From Euryarchaeota archaeon UBA91 (lineage in GTDB: Archaea > Thermoplasmatota > Poseidoniia > Poseidoniales > Poseidoniaceae): DNA of 30,798 bases. The stretch covers positions 1 to 30,798 of the forward strand of contig DAMU01000089.1 in assembly GCA_002499705.1 (NCBI GenBank). The letters run 5' to 3'. The notes below the pieces were generated by a model. That model saw only the letters and a list, made by a program, of their open reading frames with translations. It did no database searches and was not told the DNA's origin. Of the stretch, positions 16,787 through 25,690 are shown in pieces (the first letter of the stretch is position 1; every line of letters starts with the position of its first letter). The translations under genes and the position numbers were made by a program.

Positions 16787-18316
16787 TTTCATTTGACCAC
16801 TGGATTCAGGTGGCTCATCATCTTGTTTTTCTTCAGAAGTTTCCTCTTTTCGAGTAACCTTCTCTTCGGGAATTGCATCAAAGGTTTGTTCTGTTAATTG
16901 ACTCTCATATTGCTCATCATACTTTGCAATGAGAGCTTTTGTTGCTTTACGAGTGAGCGGTAACCCCGCAAGGGATGCATGCTCTTCCCCACTGAATCCA
17001 AACTTGAGAGAGAGGTCGAAATTTCCTGAATCGCCAAGTTGCGGTGAATCTTTGAGCATTGCAGAAAGAAGCGGGAGAATCTCTTCTCGGAGAGCCGACT
17101 GACTCATTCCGGAATAACTCACCATACGCTTGATGATTGAAGGCCGTGTGCGAGATGTTTGCCGCCGTAGAAAGTTCGGATAGGAAGGGAATATTCTCCC
17201 TGAGAAGGGAGTGGTGTTGGTTACTGAGGCAGAGAGACTTGCGAGTTGTCCACTCCAATACCAGGAGCGATGGGCAGTACTTCGAAACTGACCCATGTAC
17301 ATTTTGGAGGCACTTGAAAGACTCTGTGCACCTCGTCGAATCATCTGGGGTTGGGGGAATAACCCTGCATTGTTCCAATGAACCCAATTAATCATATCAG
17401 GAGGTGATTTTTCTATAGAACGTCCAATACGAACTGCTTCTTCAGCATTTGTGGACCGATACAATTTGTCCAGTCCAGGAAAGACGCCTTCTGATGTATC
17501 TCGATGACCTGCAAGAGCTTGTCCAACCACCATTTCCTTGGTAATTGTGCCAGTTGAGGTTGAGGAAAGAACTTGCAAGTCTCGCACTAAAGCACGTAAA
17601 TCTCCTGGATTATTTTCGACCAATGCTTCAATAGCAGTATCCTCAAATTCTAAATTTTCTTCACGCAAGACTCTCCGTGCAATACGCCGAAGAGCCTCAT
17701 CACTCGCCCGTTCGAACGTGATGGTTTGAAGGTGTTTCGTAAAACGATCCCTCGTGGAACTCCAAGATGATCCTCTCCCCCATAATCCCATTATTTCATT
17801 GCAAGCAAGTATGACCGGTTGTCGAGTTTTGGCAAGAAGGTTGAGCAATTCGGCTTTTCCTCCCGAATCTCCCTTCAAAGAAACATCTTTTCCAGAATCG
17901 TCATTACCCTGCATTGCTTTTTCGATTCTGTCTTGGCTCACTGCTCTCAAACCACCGGAAAGGTGGTCGACCTCATCAAGTAAAACGAGTGTACGTTGCT
18001 TCTTTTCATTCGGATTGTGGAACAAAGAACGGTGCGTAGAGCCCTGCGTGGCTACCTTGCGTATTGCTGCAGCATTTCTTGCATCGGATGCATTGAGTTC
18101 GATGACATTCCAACCCATGTCCTGCGCAATCGCTCGTGCCACCGATGTCTTACCAACACCAGGAGGTCCAACAAGTAACAGTGCCTTCTTACGTGGTGTA
18201 CCGTTTTTCCATTCATCAAGCCATGCACGAATTTTTCTTCGTTGGACTTCGTTCCCCTCTAGGTGGCGTTCAGATGATGGCCGATGTCGCTCCGTCCAAT
18301 CGGAAATACCAGCCAT
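16778..18316 (-). CDS. rfcL: Replication factor C large subunit
   Basis: An AAA+ clamp-loader subunit that, with the small subunits, loads PCNA onto primed DNA. I chose ATG 18316 (512 residues), because the family N-terminus (DWTERHRPSSERHLEGNE) begins there; a GTG at 18352 would add 12 residues. Motifs: Walker A GPPGVGKTS (50-58), ELNASDARN (73-81), Walker B LLDEVDHL (112-119). The lid and collar domains follow, with a charged linker near the C-terminus. The last residues, SSGQMKLF, fit a short C-terminal PCNA-interacting (PIP-like) motif as in other archaeal RFC-L proteins. The gene lies 71 bp downstream of glyS on the same strand and overlaps the end of trkH by 9 bp. Confidence 0.94.
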   Translation of the reverse strand: MAGISDWTERHRPSSERHLEGNEVQRRKIRAWLDEWKNGTPRKKALLLVGPPGVGKTSVARAIAQDMGWNVIELNASDARNAAAIRKVATQGSTHRSLFHNPNEKKQRTLVLLDEVDHLSGGLRAVSQDRIEKAMQGNDDSGKDVSLKGDSGGKAELLNLLAKTRQPVILACNEIMGLWGRGSSWSSTRDRFTKHLQTITFERASDEALRRIARRVLREENLEFEDTAIEALVENNPGDLRALVRDLQVLSSTSTGTITKEMVVGQALAGHRDTSEGVFPGLDKLYRSTNAEEAVRIGRSIEKSPPDMINWVHWNNAGLFPQPQMIRRGAQSLSSASKMYMGQFRSTAHRSWYWSGQLASLSASVTNTTPFSGRIFPSYPNFLRRQTSRTRPSIIKRMVSYSGMSQSALREEILPLLSAMLKDSPQLGDSGNFDLSLKFGFSGEEHASLAGLPLTRKATKALIAKYDEQYESQLTEQTFDAIPEEKVTRKEETSEEKQDDEPPESSGQMKLF

Positions 18317-18387
18317 AGTTTGACAATTTTCCGAAGGTTCTTCAACCTTCACCGATGTTTCATTCGTTTTCGTGGTTAACGATACAA

Positions 18388-20058
18388 TTAGAGCGAATCG
18401 ATGGCAACCCGATGTTGCTCTCCAGAGTCTCTATCTCGAACAGTAACTGTATTGTCTTCAAGGGATTGGTGATCCACAGTGATACATTTTGGAACCCCTA
18501 TTTCATCTGCTCGTGCATAGCGGCGGCCAATTGAACCACTTGCATCATACATTGAAACGATGTTCGGCTTTGAACACATGATCGCGTGAATGCTTTGAGC
18601 AAGCTTTCCCATTCCATCTTTTTCAAACAATGGGAATATGCAATAGTCTACAGGTGCGACGTGTTCGCTCAAATGCATTGTCGTATATACCTCCCCATCT
18701 TTACCAGATTCATCATAAGCGTGATCGAGAATATGCCAAATAATTCTATCGATTCCAAATGCAGGTTCAACGACATGAGGGATATACCATTCACCTGTAA
18801 CGGTTTCAGTACGTTGGTCGCGTTTGACATGTTCTTGCTCAACAGTTACTTTTTCTCCATTTGAAAGCGTCACCTCAAGGGGAAAAGTCGATTCGGAAGG
18901 TAGATTCTCAACGGCTTGTTTTACAGCACCTGCCAATGCACGGAATGCGGGACCTGCCTTGGCACCCTCAGTCGTCCAACCATCGATTTCAAGAATTTGG
19001 GGTTGGTCAAATTCACGACGAGCACGGAGCGATTTTCCAGTAGCCTTCTCATGAGATTCCAAGTCGTAGCATCCTCTATGTGCGATACCAACACACTCAA
19101 TCCACCCATAGGAACCGTGAATTTCAGCATCCCAGCAATCGCTTGCATAATGCGCCATTTCATCTGCTTCGTGCTGGCGGAAGCGAATTCTTTGTGAGTC
19201 AATTCCGACTTTCGATAAGAAATCGAATGTCTGCGCCATGAAATATCCAACGGTTGCATGCCGAATCACACCGTTTTCAATTGCTTGGGGTATGCTCATT
19301 TTGAGTTCGCCTTTATGTTCTGCCAGAAGGGTCACTTCGTGATCTGCCCATTGTGAAAAATCGTGAGATGGTTCTTCGTGGGGGTTGATGAAATATTCCA
19401 ATTCAGCCATGTTAAATTCCCGCAACCGTATCATTCCTTGGCGTGGAGATATTTCGTTTCGATAACCCTTACCAACTTGAATCGCTCCAAATGGAAGACG
19501 CTCTCGATTATGTCGATATAAAGCTGGGAAAGATGTGAACATTCCTTGTGCAGTTTCCGGCCTCAGAAAACCAGGGCGTCCGGATGAACCAGCACCGATT
19601 GTTGTATTGAACATCAAATTCTGAGCGGTAATCGGTGACCAAACTGGGGCTTGACATGATGGGCAAGGCGGCTTTGATTTGTCGAGGAGAGATTGAAGTT
19701 CTGATTTGGTTAACGCATCAGGATTAGGATGGTGTAATTCGAGCAATGTATCTGCTCTACTTGCCTCTTCACATGTGGTGCAAACGGTCATGAAGTCGGA
19801 AAACTCACCGACGTGACCTGATGCTTCAAGAACAGCATACGGAGTGACAGTAGGGCATGATATTTCGACGATATTCCCAAGAGAAAGCCAGTGGTTGAGC
19901 CATGTTTGATTCACCTTATTCCGAAGTCTTCCGCCGACGGGTCCGAAATCATACAATCCTTTTGCGCCACCGTGAATCTCGAAAGCAGGGAGTAGTATTC
20001 CTCTGCGTTTAAGCATACCAGACAGACGTTCCAAACGGCTCGTATCAAGTTCTGTCAT
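18388..20058 (-). CDS. glyS: Glycyl-tRNA synthetase (single-chain, alpha2 type)
   Basis: A class II aminoacyl-tRNA synthetase that charges tRNA-Gly. ATG 20058 gives 556 residues starting just before the family N-terminus (LERLSGMLKRRGILLPAFEI, GGAKGLYDFGPVGGRL). An upstream in-frame start at 20103 adds 15 unlikely residues. Key blocks: FLRPETAQGMF (164-174), motif 2 around GKGYRNEISPRQGMIRLREF (197-216), EADEMAHYASDCWDAEI, and motif 3 VVEPAFGIDRIIWHIL. Two cysteine pairs (CTTC 93-96, CPSC 132-135) probably bind zinc, as in several archaeal GlyRS. The C-terminal anticodon-binding domain is complete. rfcL follows on the same strand; lhr is divergent upstream. Confidence 0.95.
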   Translation of the reverse strand: MTELDTSRLERLSGMLKRRGILLPAFEIHGGAKGLYDFGPVGGRLRNKVNQTWLNHWLSLGNIVEISCPTVTPYAVLEASGHVGEFSDFMTVCTTCEEASRADTLLELHHPNPDALTKSELQSLLDKSKPPCPSCQAPVWSPITAQNLMFNTTIGAGSSGRPGFLRPETAQGMFTSFPALYRHNRERLPFGAIQVGKGYRNEISPRQGMIRLREFNMAELEYFINPHEEPSHDFSQWADHEVTLLAEHKGELKMSIPQAIENGVIRHATVGYFMAQTFDFLSKVGIDSQRIRFRQHEADEMAHYASDCWDAEIHGSYGWIECVGIAHRGCYDLESHEKATGKSLRARREFDQPQILEIDGWTTEGAKAGPAFRALAGAVKQAVENLPSESTFPLEVTLSNGEKVTVEQEHVKRDQRTETVTGEWYIPHVVEPAFGIDRIIWHILDHAYDESGKDGEVYTTMHLSEHVAPVDYCIFPLFEKDGMGKLAQSIHAIMCSKPNIVSMYDASGSIGRRYARADEIGVPKCITVDHQSLEDNTVTVRDRDSGEQHRVAIDSL

Positions 20059-20335
20059 TGCCACACCTAAACACCGGTAGAAGAACTGGCCTTTCAACCT
20101 CACCGTTCAAGAATCCCAAAAAGATGCATCAGCAGCGTAATCAATTTCCGCCATCGGTACTCTTATTTTACATAAAAAAAGAATTATACAGGTATTCTTT
20201 TCAATAAAATTATATCCATTTTTATATAATTTTCATAAGTTTCACACCTTGGTTTGAAATGTTTTGTTTTGCTGAGAAAACGATACATTGATTTACTCGT
20301 AGCATACGATGTGCGAACACGGGTGTGCAAAATAA
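20059..20335. promoter_or_regulatory. AT-rich divergent promoter region glyS / lhr
   Basis: This 277-bp gap is the longest gene-free stretch of the window and is much richer in A+T than the flanking genes, especially 20161-20245. It separates two divergent genes and should contain both promoters. TTTATATA (20221-20228), on the plus strand, matches the archaeal TATA consensus well and would place an lhr transcript start near 20250. The core TTATATAA (20222-20229) is self-complementary and so also reads on the minus strand toward glyS. TATAATT-like sequence on the minus strand near 20183-20189 is a second candidate for glyS. No RNA gene is seen. Confidence 0.45.
20206..20233. repeat. Perfect 10-bp inverted repeat around an 8-bp spacer
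   Basis: AAAATTATAT (20206-20215), spacer CCATTTTT, then ATATAATTTT (20224-20233): the arms are exact reverse complements. The right arm includes part of the TATA-like element of the divergent glyS/lhr promoter region. It could be a regulator-binding operator, a weak hairpin, or chance in AT-rich sequence. Confidence 0.6.
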
Positions 20336-23300
20336 ATGGCAGATATACACTACTTAGAGAATCCTCTTGAGACAGAGGAACTCTTGGAGTTATTATGTCC
20401 ACCCGTTCGCAACTGGTTCAAAGATAAATTTCCAGATTTTACAGACCCACAAAAATTAGCAATTCCTGCCATAATGGAACAAGAGCATTTGCTGCTTTGT
20501 TCACCAACAGGTTCTGGAAAAACACTCACCGCATTCCTTTCGATAATTGATCAATTGGTTCGTAGAGCATTGGATAATAAGTTGGATAAACGTGTATATT
20601 GCGTTTACATCTCTCCAATCAAAGCCCTTGCAAACGACATTGAGCGCAATTTAATCGGTCCATTGACTGAAATTTCGGAATCATATTTGCCAAGTCGAGC
20701 ACAAGAAATCAAAGTCGGACTTCGAACTGGAGATACCCCTCAATCAGAGCGCCAAAAGATGCTTCGTAATCCCCCTCACATCCTCATCACCACTCCTGAG
20801 AGTCTAGCGATTGCCATCACCTCTCCAAGGTTTCAGCCAATCGTGAGCGAAGTCGAATACATGATTGTCGATGAATTACATTCACTGGTTCCAAGCAAGC
20901 GTGGTGTTCACCTTGCACTAACGCTTTCTTATCTTGATACCCTCCTCAAACGCCCCGTGCAAAGAATCGGAATTTCTGCTACAATGGAACCTCTTGAAAC
21001 AGTTGCTGAATACTTAGTATCAAGCGATGATCGCGAGAGTCGGGGTGAAAACACTCGTGTTTCGATTGCAAAAATCTCAGGTTCACGAGAACTTGATTTG
21101 GACATTCTCATTACGGATCCAAAATTCAGCGATCTGTCTGTTCTCAAAATTTTTGATAAGAATGTTGACGCAATAGCTGATTTAATCGCTGCACACACGA
21201 CCACTTTAGTCTTTGCAAATACGAGAAAAATGACCGAAAACATTGTTTTGAAATTACGGCCTTATCTTGGTGATTTGGTCGCAGGTCACCACGGCTCAAT
21301 GGACAAAAAGATACGACTCGATGTTGAAAAGAAATTGAAGCATGGCCATTTGCGTGCAGTTGTCACCTCTTCATCTCTTGAAATGGGTATAGATATTGGT
21401 TCAGTAGACTTGGTTTTACAGATTGGTAGCCCCGGTGACATTGCTACTGCTCTTCAACGAATTGGCCGAGCAGGACACCATGTAGGCGGTATTCCTCGTG
21501 CACGATTTTTACCATCGAGCGTTGATGACCTCATCGAACTCGCTGCATTGCAATCGGCAATCCAAACTGGCGATATGGACCGACTTGATTTTCCCGAAAA
21601 CTGTTTAGATGTCGTTGCACAATTTATGATTGGCTTGGTCATCATCAACGATATTGATATTGATGAAGCGTACGAAGTTATCGTCAACGCTTGGTCATAT
21701 CGTAATTTCGAATATGATGATTTCATTGAAGTTCTTGACATGCTTGAAGATGAGCGACGTATCTGGATTGATTGGGAAGAGAATATTTATGGAAAGCGTG
21801 GATATGCTCGTATGATTTATTACCAAAATATTGGAACAATAGCTCCAGATAATTCCTACCTCGTTTTCAACGCTGAAGGATCAATTCTCGGACAACTTTC
21901 TGGTTCTTTCGTTTCCAACCTTCGCGGTGGTGACGTGATTTTACTTGGTGGTTCAACATACAGGGTCACCAACATTCAGGGCACACGCGTTAATGTCGCA
22001 TCAGTCACAGGTCATCGCCCCACAGTCCCATCGTGGTCGGGTGAAGCTCGCTCACGTTCACGAGAACTTTCGAATGCACTGCTCAATCTCATCGGCCACT
22101 GTATTGTAGCACTGCGCCGAGAGCAAGACCCAAGGATTCTGTTGCGTGATGCATACGGGCTGTCTTCTGATGTGGCGAATGCCATTGCACGTCATTTAGA
22201 AGAGCATTCTATCGATTCATTTCAGGTTCCAGATCCGAATAGAATCTTGGTTGAACAGGTCATCTCAGGCGGCCATCCCACGTACATGATTACAACTTGC
22301 AGAGGTAGAGGCTTCAATACTGCTCTTGGATATTTCATGGCAGGTCTAGCGGAATCAAACAACATCTCGGTCATCGAATTATCATTTGATGAAAATGGTC
22401 TCCTGATTCGAACTTCTGAAGAAGTCGATCCTGGGCAGATGTATCAAGCGTTCAGAGATAACGATTACACCGAAGTCATTGAGCGTTATATCGTAAACAC
22501 ACAGATTTTTGCAAAAAGATTCAGAGAAGTTTCCGGTCGTTCGATGATTATTCCAAAACGAATTGGCTCAGACGAAGTCAGCCCGCAACAATTCCAGCAA
22601 CGTGCTGATGCGTTATTGAATAAACACCGAACAATCGATGACAGTCTGTTGATGCGAGAGGCAAAAAATGAAATCATGTTTGGAGATATAGACATGAAGA
22701 GTCTCCAACAATTTTTGAGCCTATGCTTGACGGGTGATGCTCGTATTGTCCACAACAAAGTGACCGTTCCTTCACGACTTGGGATGTCACTTTTCATGTC
22801 TGCATTTGAAGATTTGATGGCTATGAAGACTCGCGCCTTCCTGGTAAAAGACATTGATCCAGCAGTTCTACAAAGACTCTTGGGAACTCGTAGTCTTGCA
22901 ACAGAATTATCTCCAGAGCAACTGTCTCGATTCTATCTTGACAAAGCACCTATTCCGAAAAATGCAACTGAATTATTTACTCTCATGTCTCATGGAGGCG
23001 GATTAGACTCATCGTTCCAAAACCCGTTGTACAATGAGAAACTCAAGGACATTGAAATGGACGTGCTTCGTGAATGGGTTGAAGTTCTTTGCCAAGATGG
23101 AAAAATTACCAAAATCGATGGAACTGGTGCACCCGAATTAGATGGGAAGTGGTTCAGTACCTTCATGGCAGAAATTCACGGAACGCTCGGTTGTCTTTCG
23201 ATGAACGGTGGAGGTGACGTTGATGACTTGCGTGAACTCCATATTGGCGGACTTAGTTACCGAGTGGCAACTCAATTTGATGGGCGTGTTCCGACTGCTT

Positions 23301-25618
23301 GGGAGGATAAAGAACTCGGCGACCCTCACGAAGCATTGCGTGTTAAAATCATTGAAATGCTCGGCAGTGAGGGTCCCCAAACTGGAGATGTTCTCAGCGA
23401 TCGGTTACCATTCCCTCGAAAGATGGTTGACAGAATTTTACTTGAACTTGAAACACGTAACGTCCTTTCAGTAGGATTCTATAAACAAACAGATGACGCC
23501 GAATATATCCTCAAGATTGACGAGCATCGATTAATTGATGGCTCTGAAGAAGTCGTTGAATATAGATGGGTACAAAATCTCGTTCTCGACAAGACTTTCA
23601 AACAATACAGTGATGGTTTTACAGCATTCGACTCACACGTTCTTTTCCAGAAACAACAGGAACTTTTGTACAGAGTCAACGATTTCCGTTTCAAAGATTG
23701 GCAAGACATGCAGTTGGATTCTGATGTCATTATGGGCCGACTCTTGCACAACCGTATGGGGTATACCAACAAGGATACAATTCCCATGCTCCTTGGCTTG
23801 AAACCTGAACCGTGGATTGGCCCAATGGAAGAAGAACTTCTGCGTCGTATCCCCATTGGAGAAAATCTCACACGACAAGAAATACTACAAGATTTCCCGA
23901 AAGGAGACGAGCATCGTGCGCTACAACGCGACATCAAATATGCCATGTCGAATCTTGAACGACAAATGTTGGTCGTCAAGCAATTTGAGGATGTTTCAGG
24001 TCGAAGGCGGCGGTTATCACTTTTCCACAGAGTTCACGGTGTTTATGACACTCTTGATTTTGAGAGTGCTTTGGTCGAAATAATTCGTCGCATGGGTCCA
24101 GTAAAGGGCAGCACTTTGCGATTCTATGTTTCTCGTTCTTTTGAGGAGCTTACTGTTGCTTTGATGAATCTCGAGAAAGAAGGACGTATTGCGAAAGTAA
24201 TGGCATTGGTTCCTGACCCAGAGGCATTCTACTGTATGCCCGAAGAAGTCCAGTTGCTTCAGCGGCCTCGTAGAGAAGACCGAGCAATGAGAATCCTCAC
24301 CCAGTCTGACCCTTATGTTTCTCGATTTATTTGGGAAGTTCGCAGTGTTCTCGACCGAGGATGGTATCTTCCAGTGTTCAAGGGAATTGACCCTATCGGC
24401 AAAGTGCTGATGTTCAAAGTCAATGATTACTTGGTCATCAAAGATCTACACGTCCCGACTGCTTATCTTGAAGAGTTCTGTTCTGCCTTTGAATTGCTTC
24501 TCGAAAATCACGCTGACCAATTAGTCGATGTTGCAGTGATGTCGAATTTCAACAGCGAACCGGTTACCGATATGGATGAAAAGACGCGTTCTGCGCTTGA
24601 ATCGATTGGCTTCAAGATGGCAGGGGAACGAATGATTCGTGGCGGAGTTGTTGACCCTCAACCAAGAGAGATTGCTGAAAGGGCCCTTTTCTATCGACAT
24701 CATTTGCATCAAAAAACTCGTCACGAGCATGAAAGTGCTGCAGTGAGAAAAGTCGATGAAATACGGGATGATTTCGCATTAAGAGGAAGATGTGAACTTT
24801 ATCGGGTCGACCTCAAAAGTATGGCCAGTGCAAATCGTTTGCATCAAGGTGTAAATCTTCGAGGACATCAAGTTTGGTCGACCTACGAGCATTTCCAAAA
24901 TCTTCTCGCGATTCGCGGAGAACCCCACGAGGACGAACTCTGGGATATTATCGAATTCTTTAGCGGGAATTCTGACCCCAACTTGTTCAAAGAGCGACAT
25001 GCTTTGACTCAGTCAGAATTTAGGAAACTCATCCAACCGTTGGTTCGAACAGGCCACATCGTTCAAGACTTTAGAGGAGGATTCCGGACTGTTAAAATCT
25101 CGAAAGACGTTGATAGAATTGAGTTGCGGCGTGAATACTTGAGAAATTTAGTCAAAGAATATCCAGTTATTACGCTCAAACAAATTCTCCGTCTTGCAGG
25201 AACTCCGTTTAAGCCTGAAGAAATAAAATCTGTACTCACCTCATTTGAAGAAGATGGAACTTTGGTCAAAGGTTTCCTCATCGAAGACCTCGATCAAGTG
25301 TGCTGGGGTCGTAAAAATTTACTTGAGGAGGCCCAAGAAATTCCACCTATACGTGATTTCGTTCTTCCACCCAGTGATCCAATTGCTCCTTACTTTTCAG
25401 ACATCTTGAAAGAAAGATTCGGATTTGGTTCAGCCTATTTGGTCTTCAAGAATGCAGAACCTGTGGCTGCCTTCAAAGCCAATACGCGTAACAACATAAT
25501 CGAAGTGAAAGATTACGAAGGTTCTGAAAAAGCTTGGCGCATCGTCAAAGAATTTGCTTGGGAGCACCAAATGCCTCTGCAAACTGAATTAAGAATCGGC
25601 GGCAAGCGGCTTAAATGA
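20336..25618 (+). CDS. lhr: Lhr-type superfamily 2 DNA helicase, extra long
   Basis: An ATP-dependent helicase of the Lhr family (1760 residues, ATG 20336), expected to act in DNA repair or recombination. SF2 motifs are complete: SPTGSGKT (56-63), YISPIKALAND (91-101), TPESLAI (153-159), DELH (179-182), SATME (214-218), VFANTRKMTE (292-301), TSSSLEMGIDIG (344-355), QRIGRAGHH (374-382). The Lhr-specific beta-barrel region follows (QNIGTIAP, GGDVILLGG, PSWSGEARSRSRE; about 497-580). Usual archaeal Lhr proteins are about 850-950 residues. Here about 850 more follow, with several segments that look like winged-helix repeats, as in long bacterial Lhr proteins. No frameshift or internal stop is seen, and sequence composition matches the neighbours. 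A separate function for the C-terminal half is inference. Confidence 0.9.
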   Translation: MADIHYLENPLETEELLELLCPPVRNWFKDKFPDFTDPQKLAIPAIMEQEHLLLCSPTGSGKTLTAFLSIIDQLVRRALDNKLDKRVYCVYISPIKALANDIERNLIGPLTEISESYLPSRAQEIKVGLRTGDTPQSERQKMLRNPPHILITTPESLAIAITSPRFQPIVSEVEYMIVDELHSLVPSKRGVHLALTLSYLDTLLKRPVQRIGISATMEPLETVAEYLVSSDDRESRGENTRVSIAKISGSRELDLDILITDPKFSDLSVLKIFDKNVDAIADLIAAHTTTLVFANTRKMTENIVLKLRPYLGDLVAGHHGSMDKKIRLDVEKKLKHGHLRAVVTSSSLEMGIDIGSVDLVLQIGSPGDIATALQRIGRAGHHVGGIPRARFLPSSVDDLIELAALQSAIQTGDMDRLDFPENCLDVVAQFMIGLVIINDIDIDEAYEVIVNAWSYRNFEYDDFIEVLDMLEDERRIWIDWEENIYGKRGYARMIYYQNIGTIAPDNSYLVFNAEGSILGQLSGSFVSNLRGGDVILLGGSTYRVTNIQGTRVNVASVTGHRPTVPSWSGEARSRSRELSNALLNLIGHCIVALRREQDPRILLRDAYGLSSDVANAIARHLEEHSIDSFQVPDPNRILVEQVISGGHPTYMITTCRGRGFNTALGYFMAGLAESNNISVIELSFDENGLLIRTSEEVDPGQMYQAFRDNDYTEVIERYIVNTQIFAKRFREVSGRSMIIPKRIGSDEVSPQQFQQRADALLNKHRTIDDSLLMREAKNEIMFGDIDMKSLQQFLSLCLTGDARIVHNKVTVPSRLGMSLFMSAFEDLMAMKTRAFLVKDIDPAVLQRLLGTRSLATELSPEQLSRFYLDKAPIPKNATELFTLMSHGGGLDSSFQNPLYNEKLKDIEMDVLREWVEVLCQDGKITKIDGTGAPELDGKWFSTFMAEIHGTLGCLSMNGGGDVDDLRELHIGGLSYRVATQFDGRVPTAWEDKELGDPHEALRVKIIEMLGSEGPQTGDVLSDRLPFPRKMVDRILLELETRNVLSVGFYKQTDDAEYILKIDEHRLIDGSEEVVEYRWVQNLVLDKTFKQYSDGFTAFDSHVLFQKQQELLYRVNDFRFKDWQDMQLDSDVIMGRLLHNRMGYTNKDTIPMLLGLKPEPWIGPMEEELLRRIPIGENLTRQEILQDFPKGDEHRALQRDIKYAMSNLERQMLVVKQFEDVSGRRRRLSLFHRVHGVYDTLDFESALVEIIRRMGPVKGSTLRFYVSRSFEELTVALMNLEKEGRIAKVMALVPDPEAFYCMPEEVQLLQRPRREDRAMRILTQSDPYVSRFIWEVRSVLDRGWYLPVFKGIDPIGKVLMFKVNDYLVIKDLHVPTAYLEEFCSAFELLLENHADQLVDVAVMSNFNSEPVTDMDEKTRSALESIGFKMAGERMIRGGVVDPQPREIAERALFYRHHLHQKTRHEHESAAVRKVDEIRDDFALRGRCELYRVDLKSMASANRLHQGVNLRGHQVWSTYEHFQNLLAIRGEPHEDELWDIIEFFSGNSDPNLFKERHALTQSEFRKLIQPLVRTGHIVQDFRGGFRTVKISKDVDRIELRREYLRNLVKEYPVITLKQILRLAGTPFKPEEIKSVLTSFEEDGTLVKGFLIEDLDQVCWGRKNLLEEAQEIPPIRDFVLPPSDPIAPYFSDILKERFGFGSAYLVFKNAEPVAAFKANTRNNIIEVKDYEGSEKAWRIVKEFAWEHQMPLQTELRIGGKRLK

Positions 25619-25690
25619 TACACAAACTGAAAGTATGATTTTAGTCAACACACCAATTGCTTGATAAGTCACCGTTGGATGCATTTTGAT

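Noticed and set aside
17754..18323. 189-codon plus-strand frame opposite rfcL
   Set aside because: It lies wholly antisense to a complete RFC large subunit with clear motifs; its Ser/Pro-rich composition is what the reverse frame of such a gene gives.
20059..20335. tRNA or other structured RNA gene in the glyS/lhr gap
   Set aside because: The sequence is too AT-rich and lacks a tRNA T-loop or acceptor pairing; only promoter-like elements and the inverted repeat are visible.
23479..23979. 166-codon minus-strand frame opposite lhr
   Set aside because: Antisense to a continuous helicase gene; Ser/Arg/Cys-rich composition with no domain.
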